Shown here: positions 56,180 to 64,000 of the stretch, piece after piece | Layout: each line of letters opens with the position of its first letter | How positions within the stretch are numbered: position 1 is the stretch's first letter | From: Ascidia mentula | Lineage: Eukaryota; Chordata; Ascidiacea; Phlebobranchia; Ascidiidae | NCBI GenBank assembly: GCA_947561715.1 | Contig: OX387205.1 | Span: 8,933,001 to 8,997,000 of the forward strand | Reading direction: 5' to 3' | Length of the DNA stretch: 64,000 nt | Notes under the pieces: generated by a model | Seen by the model: the letters and a program-made list of their open reading frames with translations, nothing else | Told to the model about the DNA's origin: nothing | The model's database searches: none | Program-made: the position numbers and the translations under genes

Positions 56180-57425
56180 GACAGTAAACCCCCAAGACCT
56201 ATAAATATGACTATTGATGCACAGCACGCACTACAATGTGACATAACACAACACTGTAGCAGGCAAAATTAAATATATAAAATAATGTCCGACCAGGGGG
56301 CGATTTAAGCCAATCCTGCAACTAATTTTGTCCTGAGTGCGTAACATAAAATGACAAATGAAGGTATACGTCTGTAATTCACTTCTTAGCTACGTCCAGC
56401 TGAACATTTTAATGGCTTTGGCCCTAACTTTTTGACAACACCCAGCACAAGGTGACTGGCTGAGTGAAAAGGTCAAAAATTGCACTAAAACTGCATTTTG
56501 AGGAACTCGATGTGTGAACCAACACTCTCCGAACAACTTATTCTACATCCGGAAATGTTTCCTCAATCAAAGCCAAGGCTCCGCGTGGAGTGTGATCATC
56601 GACCATCAGCACGAGATCGCCCTTCTGGAAGTTGTGACTTGACTGCAACCATTTTTGGCAAATACTCTTTCAGCCATCTCTTCCAGAAAGCATTAGCAGG
56701 GAAATGCACATGATTTCAGGATTTGCGACGTCCATCTGTCTTTATAGTGTCCGGGTGGAAGACCAGGTTCCTGTTTCCTTATGAGCAGTGAATTTGGTGA
56801 CAGGGCATCCCAATCTCTTGGATCATCTATCAAGGAGGTGAGCGGTCGGTCATTGAGGATTCTTTCCAGTTCCACCATGAATGTATAAAGTAATTCATCA
56901 CTTAACAGTTCTATCTTGTATCGTCTCCCACACTACTTCTTGGTGACTAAAGCATGTGGGTTGAAGTACCACCAAGTCCATACGCAGTTGTAACGGATTT
57001 CTTTCCTTCGCAAATACCTTTGGATTCTTCTTTACTTCTGGATCATTATCATCCAAATGAGGCAAAGTAACATGCCTTGGAGGCCAATGCTCTTCCGTTG
57101 CATGCAAAAGCTGGACCTTCAAATCACATCGCAACCTGATCTACATTGTCGGGTCATCACACCCCGAGAGGCAATATCTGCTGAATTCTTTTCTGAAGGT
57201 ACATGTTTACACTCACTACAATTTGAGACATCGGGGAATTCCCCCAAAAATTTTGACCCCCCCCTTTAAAAAACCTGGATACGACTATGATAGTATACCC
57301 CCTAGACCTATAAATATGCCCTGTAAAGCACAACACAACTAGCGTCGTATGTCCATTGATGTACAACATACACTACACTGTGACATACCACAACACGAAG
57401 CTGTAGCGAGCAATTACATACACTG
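56180..57425 (-). mobile_element. BEL/Pao-type LTR retroelement fossil
   Basis: The minus strand of 56.5-57.2 kb resembles the C-terminal integrase region of BEL/Pao elements (VELERILNDRPLTSL, ALSPNSLLIRK, then FWKRWLKEYLPKM). Similar sequences at about 56186-56290 and 57297-57420 (agacctataaatatg, cactac(a/t)... tgtgacata(a/c)cacaacac) look like degenerate direct terminal repeats. Most of the element is missing and the remainder carries several breaks, so it is old. Confidence 0.7.
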
Positions 57426-60134
57426 AAATACAAGGCTATGGCGTCACGAATGTTTCAGCGCTGAAACACGAACTTAACTGCAACAGCCAAAGCGATGTCG
57501 CACAATTTGGAACCCAACCTAAACAAGCCAAACCATGGATGCAGCTCACACAATTAACATTATAACATTGACTGACTATGGTAGACCTTAAACACTATTC
57601 ATAACTGCAGGTAAAGATTGACGGAAAATGCGTTGGTTTAGTACATGGAAGTTTTATTCCAAAACGCATGGAGCGCTACTGTAAATCAATTTGTGGGAAA
57701 TGATTTTGGTTGGACAAAGTAGAAATTGTCGAAGAAAAAAGTACCAAGTACCAAAAAAAACTCATGTTAATGCGGAGAAAATCGTCTGGAATTGACCGCA
57801 ACTAACGCGTCTGGCAACTACATTGCTTTGACATGAGCGTTTACTGTCTCGTTAATAGGGAAAATCGCAGCCTTTTAAAAAAAAAATTAAATTACAAACG
57901 TGTTATATAACGAGACAAAAAACATAACAGACAAGCTTTAGTGTCGTTCTCCTGTCAGTTTCGACACGATGAAGACTTATTCGCCGCAGTTAAAACGCAC
58001 GCATTGCCATATTGCTGCCGGGCGCGCGAGTTGCCGTTAATTCCAGACACTTTCGCCCAAGCGTAGATTTTCGTTTTTGGGGCTTGGTGTTTATATTCTT
58101 CGACAGTTTCGGCTTTGCCTAAACGTAAAATTTTGGTAACAAAATGATTTAGGGCTGCGCTGCACGCGTTTTAGTAAATAACTCCTATCTAAACCAATGC
58201 CTTTATTAGCCAATCTTTACTTGTAGCATTGTGACGTCAGACCTATTGTTGACGCGAAGTAGGAACCATGAATTATTTAAGTAAAAGACAAGCACTATGA
58301 ACCATATAACTGTACTCCAAAAATCATAGCACATGCACCTAGACATAACTAGTGGTTGCCTCGTGTACGACACTTGCGGAGGAAGCCCCAGCACACGCAC
58401 TTATGAAAAATTATTATAGATATGCATCATTGACTCTTGACCAGAACAGTATCTGCAAGTCAAGTTGCGTAGAAAGTATTGTAACGTCTCGCCTGAGGCT
58501 GTATGCAACAAAGCGCATATTAAACCTCTTTTCGGTGTGAACAAGGTTTAAACGGTAAGTCGATACTCCCGAAAAGGCATGACAGTTGTTTATTGCCGAA
58601 TGCATGGTTTTCTATAGGACAGACTTATTTGAACTAGAACAGCTGTTAATTTTGGTAAATAATAAAAGAAGCAATTTCTGTTCTGGCGTTTTCACTAAGT
58701 TTTGACCGGAACGATCTCTGTACAAAATCATAACCCAATCCCATTTTATTCGACTGTCTTTAACTTGAGATGCAGCAGAATTAACCAAACATAAAACAAG
58801 GGTAACAACAACTGTCTTGGACGTTGCCAACATGTACGTCAGACACCCAATCAGTTGAGAAATATTTTGACGTAATATCGAACGTCACGTCACTCGGTAT
58901 ATCTGCAGCGACCGGTGACTTATTACAAAATGACCCATAAATGCCCAATAACATACTGACCAGAGAAACGACAACTTCACGATATGTTATTAACCTTCTT
59001 AATAACTGCGTGTACTCCACAATTGGCGAAAAAAAGGTGTCCACCTTACGCGACAATATGCTTTGCAACATGTACACACATCAAGAATTGTCTAAGAGCG
59101 AAAAAGCTCCTTCGAGGAGAAAAAAAGCACTTAGGCTAATCTTCCATTCGCCTGAGGGTGTTTATTCTGTTGACATTTTATGCCGAAGTTGAGATTTCCC
59201 GCGCGTTTATCGTCGAAAAAATTGCACGTCTGTGACCTACTAGGTGTTGCCGAATTCATTGCTATTCTCCTAAATTTGTTAGTCAGTTCTTTTTAGTCGC
59301 TACATCATAAATGGTTAGCTTTCTTCACATTAGTTTAACGTTCATACCTAAAAATTGACTTGAATTCTTGTCATCTGTCGAAATATTTTTTTCCCAAATA
59401 ACCAAGACACATGTAGCTTATGAAAAACCATGAAGACACACGTCCTGACCAGTAACAAACGCGATGTTTCGTGATTTTGAAACAATTACAACATGCATGT
59501 GGACATCCAACCTTGACACTTACAGTGAGTTTTCTTTTCATGAAAATGGCCACGACAGAAAAAGAGTTTTTTATCCCACGAAATGCTTGCGGTTTAAAAA
59601 AGACAACATATCGTCGCCAAGGCAGTGCATTGCCATATGAAATCAAAATACGGGTCTTCGTATTCGGACAAAGTATACATGATTGTAGATCTTGCTTCAA
59701 GGTCAACTCTAATTCAAATTTCTTAGTCAGTTTTAAAAATTTAACACCTTATTTAGCTTAAAAACTGCGAAATTATTTCTTCAGCTTGATTTGCTTAAAC
59801 ATTATACAAATATTTGAATTGTGCGTTGACTAGCCAATGAGAAATATTTTATTACAGTACAATTTTCTGCATAATTCTATATCATTTGCAAATGCAAAGT
59901 CACAAAAGAATACGTTGTCAATATACTAGACCTTCTTGCACAAAACACTACCTGAAAGGCCATTGACATTAACACGGCAAAACTTTCAAATACAATTGCA
60001 CAAATTAACGTCGTTGTTTTAAATTTTCTACATATTTGTGGCTACAATATAGGATATAATTAACTTATATACGAATGAAACACAATATTTGTGTCTACTT
60101 TAGCAACTGGTTGTGACATCTATGCGAATTTGTT
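57426..60134. other. Spacer between genes F and G
   Basis: About 2.7 kb. Open frames (for example 58352-58605 and 59371-59761, both strands) are short, overlap each other and show no family motif. The right end resembles the 3' flank of gene F. No RNA gene or complete repeat is recognised. Confidence 0.45.
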
Positions 60135-63101
60135 TTAGGAGAATTGGAGTTGGACAATGTATGTAAGGAGTGCTGATATTGATAGAACGACGAAGCTCGT
60201 GGCTGGCTTGCTTGATCCTCCCATACCTAATAATGTAAGTTATGAATTGTTAGACGTCAACATACATGCCTATTTTATGGTAAATAGGGAAATATTGTGA
60301 TTGTTTTTATAAATAGTTGTGGATTTCCAAACTATTTTATAGGCTTGTTATTAAGCATACAGAAACACTTGCTTACCGTGGTTGCATCCATCAGTTGTAC
60401 AGGTTTTGTTGCATTCCTCAAAGGTTGTTCCTCCACTTGTTATTTCAGTACACGTGGACCCAATATCTGTAGCTGAACAACTTCGAACCATCGTGCGCGA
60501 ATAACCTCGTCGATTGTCGACTAGAGTGGCTACATTTGGTAAATACAAGAATATTTTTATTATCTCTATTAAAACGTCAGGCTTGTCGCAAGCAGTACTT
60601 ACAAGTGAGCCTTCCCTTTTCCCCGCGATCTGTGTAAACGCAGTACTGGTGATTTGGTTGACTACAAACTTCCATTGAACTGGGATTGTAAAGGCAACTG
60701 TCAGAACCGACAGCAACACCAGTAAAACTGCTGGTGCAGCTGAAGCACCTTGGCCTGGCAGCTACATAAAACCAATGGGTGTATGGTAATAGGACTATAA
60801 ATATAAAGTTTTAAATTATCAACTTACGCCAACCATTGTTACACCCAATAGTCTGACAAGTTTCTTCACAAGTTGTATTAATCCCGTTCGATGACTCGTA
60901 TGTTGTGTCTGTACATGCGGAAGTCAATGCTGTGCTGGTGCAACCTCTCTCGATAGAGATCTCTTGGTAACCTTTATCGTGTCAAGCAAGCTTTAAAATG
61001 AAGTTCCTGATTTGTGAGTTTATTTGTGAAAAAGTGGTTTTTCCGTTTCACGATTTACGATTTAAACCTTTTAATTTTTTTGTGTATAACATGTAAAACA
61101 CGGGTATTTAAAAACATATAATCAATTTTTTACCTTGGTTGGTATTGGTAGGTATTGTACGATATGTCACACGGGAGTAACAATATTGTTGATCTGTGGG
61201 ACATCTTATATACGATCCAAAGCCTGGTCCACAAGCGCCAGTTGTGGAATCGCATTGGTAACAGAACAGCCCGGGGCTGAGTCCGTCAGCTGTTAACAAT
61301 AGTGTGATATTATGGAAAATAAGTGTTTTATGTTATCATCATGTTCACTGGCAGAGCATCCAAAACATTGCAGTCAAGCAGGATCTGCCACTGTTTCCCT
61401 ACAAGTCGGAGCGAAGTCTGAAAAATCAAGCTTCTTGGGCAAAAGTGGCTTATAGATCTTAGATATAAGCCGAGCTTAAAGTAAAGCGGGGTTGCTGCAT
61501 ACTCTCAATATTACTGTAGTGATATTTTTGCTTATAGCCCTTGTTATATTAACAACGAATACTTACGGGTGTTTGTGTTACAACCACTTGTGGCACAGGT
61601 GGTGGTGCACGTGTGTTCAACGTATCCGGCCAAGGTGGAATCGGCAGGTGATGAAAACGTGCATTCTTCGTTAGAGGTTGTGCCCGTCGAGCATCCACGA
61701 AAAATAACCGTTTGAACCAAGGTTCCACCTAGCACGAACATTTATGGGCACACCGTTAAGTGGGACTAACAAAAATAACAAAAAAACTTACTTGGATCGT
61801 ACAAACGCGTCCGACTTGCAGAACAATGTGTTTGGGTTGTTGAACCAGGGCAGTTGGTGGCTTGCAATGTTCCAGTGCATGTTGTTTCTGTTGCGTCGCT
61901 GCACTGAACACACTGTTGAAATGTGGAGGTTTGCACTGAAAGACAATAAATATTAAGGTAAGAACATAAGAATATCTGGAATAAATAGTTAAGAACTGAA
62001 ATTCAAGGCCAATTCGCAATTGGCAGACCATGGAACTATCTTATCTTGAACACGAGGTACCATTTTGGACTACGATTGGGAAATACATAAAAAAAAAATA
62101 ATTGGAGGCTGACTGAAAACCACAGACTAAATAACATTACCGGTTTCACATCTGGTTCCGGAAAATCCAGTCGGACAAACACATGTCCCTCGCAAGTAAT
62201 CACAGAAACCTGCACCACAACCCAAGGCTGGACAATCTACGAAGTTTTCTGTAAAACAAAGTTTACCTTTATCACTGAAAAAAGAGTACGCTCTTTTCAA
62301 TTTAAAACAGTTAACTGGATGTCAAGACACTGCTTTACGAAAAGCTTACGTGTTGCTTGGTTGTTGCAACGGTTTGTTGTACAGGAATACGTGCAACTGG
62401 TCGTTTCAACGTTTCCAAAATTAGTGAAACATTGACGGGTTTGAGGTGAAGTACCAGACACACAATCTCGAACAACGTTTGTCACCAGACCTACAGTCGG
62501 ATTTAAAAAAAACAGATATAATCAAAGAGACAGATAAATCAAACTCCTGTATGCACTACACATTTATAATCTGTAATTTGTTTCATATATAGTATCGTGT
62601 TTATTTTGTCACAGCTCCATTAATGTAAATAATGTAATAACGCACGAGAGTTCATTTACAGTTAATATAATGGAGTTTATCTTAAATTACTACATAGTTT
62701 GGAAAGAGTATTTGCTTACCATCACTAATTGTAAAGGTCGTGGAGCAATACGCTGGAGTTGTAGCACTCCCACATGTTGATGTTGCTGTGCTGGTTGATT
62801 GGTTGTTGTAGCAAGCATCGTTTGGTGAGTCGTAAAAGGGATTAGAAAATGAATCACTACAGAAGTAGCAATTAATCTGACCTTAAAAAGAATTGATGGT
62901 TTAGGAGTTTATCTAAAATTTCTGAAATAGGTAGCACGAAGCCTAGTAACAAGACACATAGTGATACATTGGCGTTTGTTCCTAAGCGTTTTTCTATTTT
63001 TATGGTCTCTTAATAAATCGGTAACCAGTAAAACACATGGATATCCTACCTTTTGCTAATTCAACGATGGACACGACCAAAATCAACAAAACTACTTTCA
63101 T
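60135..63101 (-). CDS. Gene G: GPI-tailed LU-EGF-LU-LU-LU protein
   Basis: Eleven exons, all introns phase 1: 63101-63050, 62881-62720, 62490-62350, 62248-62141, 61935-61792, 61728-61567, 61289-61134, 60971-60828, 60761-60603, 60529-60377, 60226-60135 (490 aa). Order: signal peptide MKVVLLILVVSIVELA, LU1 18-118 (CYFCSDSFSNPFYDS ... CTTNRCNN), EGF-like 119-154 (CPALGCGAGFCDYLRGTCVC), LU2 155-256 (CVQCSDATETTC ... CATSGCNT), LU3 257-356 (CYQCDSTTGAC ... CQTIGCNNGW), LU4 357-460 (RCFSCTSS ... CTTDGCNHG), then tail GMGGSSKPATSFVVLSISAL, GPI-like. It is the closest paralogue of F, but its LU1 keeps the longer first loop seen in D. The cluster therefore mixes features between copies. Confidence 0.89.
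61340..61450 (-). repeat. SINE fragment in gene G intron
   Basis: Contains acattgcagtcaagcaggatc and acaagtcggagcgaa, as in the copy at 53.2 kb in the corresponding intron of gene F. It probably predates the F/G duplication, or both inserted nearby. Confidence 0.6.
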
Positions 63102-63150
63102 ATTTTGCAAATACACTGTGTCTCTCTGAAACGTAGAATTAATTGAAATT

Positions 63151-63377
63151 ATGCCACCTCTGTATTGTTCTCATAATGGTAACGTTAAGGACGATGTTGG
63201 AAAGTACTCTTTGTGCTGATACTATACAATAGAATTAGACCTTCCAAACTAAAGAAAGCTACTAGGCAGATTATCATACACAACTTGCACTGTGTTTAGT
63301 AAACTTTTGCAAAAAATCTTGGAACCAACTTTCCTGCTAAACAAATCTCCTCCACTGGGGCGAAAACATCTTGGTAA
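63151..63377 (-). promoter_or_regulatory. Conserved upstream block of gene G
   Basis: Counterpart of 55679-55903. It begins about 50 bases upstream of the gene G ATG. Confidence 0.5.
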
Positions 63378-64000
63378 CGGTATATATTACAATCGCAGTG
63401 TTTATTTTTTGCTATGGCGACAACGTTCAAGCTAACCTTTTATGGGCAACGACTTTTGTTTCCACGACAATGTGCTGTGCCCGTTCAGCTATCATCTGGC
63501 TCTGATAAACGTTTTCCCCCGAAAAACGAGAGAGATTGGGCACACCTTATGGGAAGGTCAATATTCTTTATTTGCTTACCCGCGAGTTCGATCGCTGAAA
63601 AACATTTTACTGTTTTGTCATGAAAAACTGTTTTAATGAGGAACGTGGCCATTTCCTCCCAAGAAGGAAGTGCTGGTATTTCCTAATCCTCGACAACATA
63701 AATACGTTCGTTTAGTTTTTTAGTCCAACTTTAACGTAATGTTTTTTTTCTTGCTATCGCCGACTTGTATAATGTTGATCGTAATAAAAATATTAAAACA
63801 ATTCACTTCACAAAATAACACGCCGGATGTTTTATTATTGGACGAGAACATTCACCTTTAACAGGTCCTGAGAAATCTTGAATTAAATGCAAATCACTCC
63901 GTGGTTTCAGACGTTCTCTTTACAAAGATAGGAGATAACAAAAGCCTTGCAAACAGAAAGATGGGTTTTATACGAGTTCCGTCAACTAACGATCATTCCC
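63378..64000. other. Right-end spacer
   Basis: No supported gene. A plus-strand frame at 63414-63623 has no signal peptide, cysteine pattern or family motif. Confidence 0.4.

Noticed and set aside
58352-59761. Overlapping short frames on both strands
   Set aside because: Short, mutually overlapping, and without domain or splice evidence.
1-64000. CRISPR arrays, operons or bacterial-type regulatory sites
   Set aside because: None seen. The window is plainly a eukaryotic nuclear sequence with spliced genes.

Overview
This window is eukaryotic nuclear DNA from an animal: AT-rich, with small split genes, GT-AG introns and secreted proteins carrying signal peptides. The gene content (a USP53/USP54-type ubiquitin hydrolase, a DBH/MOXD-type copper monooxygenase and many Ly6/uPAR-type domains) is that of a chordate or other deuterostome. 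Compact introns, AT richness and dispersed tRNA-derived SINEs suggest a tunicate such as Ciona. The species is an inference. Gene models were built by hand from translated exons and splice sites, and reading phase was checked across every junction.

Left part (1-23 kb). A minus-strand DBH/MOXD-like copper monooxygenase starts at 2382 and runs off the left edge. A 20-exon minus-strand USP53/USP54-like gene (19414 to 5419, predicted 1541 aa) fills most of the next 14 kb. It has the Cys and His boxes of the USP fold, one GC-AG intron and a C-terminal four-cysteine zinc-ribbon-like motif. A short minus-strand gene end near 21.7-22.3 kb is not recognised.

Right part (23-63 kb). This is a tandem cluster of paralogous genes for secreted or GPI-anchored proteins with one architecture: signal peptide, LU (Ly6/uPAR three-finger) domain, EGF-like domain, three more LU domains, hydrophobic C-terminal tail. 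I call them A (+, 23280-26616), B (+, 28282-32995), C (+, pseudogene, 40473-42792), D (-, 37110-33811, last LU frameshifted), E (-, 46869-43602), F (-, 55666-51722) and G (-, 63101-60135). Relics of further copies lie at 38.8-39.6 and 50.0-50.95 kb. Every LU domain is split over two exons and every intron is in phase 1, so domains can be duplicated or lost without changing frame. A is predicted to be soluble because a stop precedes the tail. B, E, F and G keep a GPI-type tail.

The cluster is evolving by duplication and decay. A block at 32.7-39.6 kb is repeated at 42.5-50.7 kb and carries the tail exon of B or C plus gene D or E. Parts of D and E are almost identical while neighbouring exons differ, which suggests gene conversion. 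Fossil retroelements (a Ty3/Gypsy fragment, a BEL/Pao fragment, a Penelope-like insertion with a clear target-site duplication), tRNA-derived SINEs and a snap-back repeat lie between and inside the copies. The LU/EGF array is the best candidate here for an undescribed system, plausibly a diversifying surface-recognition or ligand-binding family. The sequence alone does not show its function.
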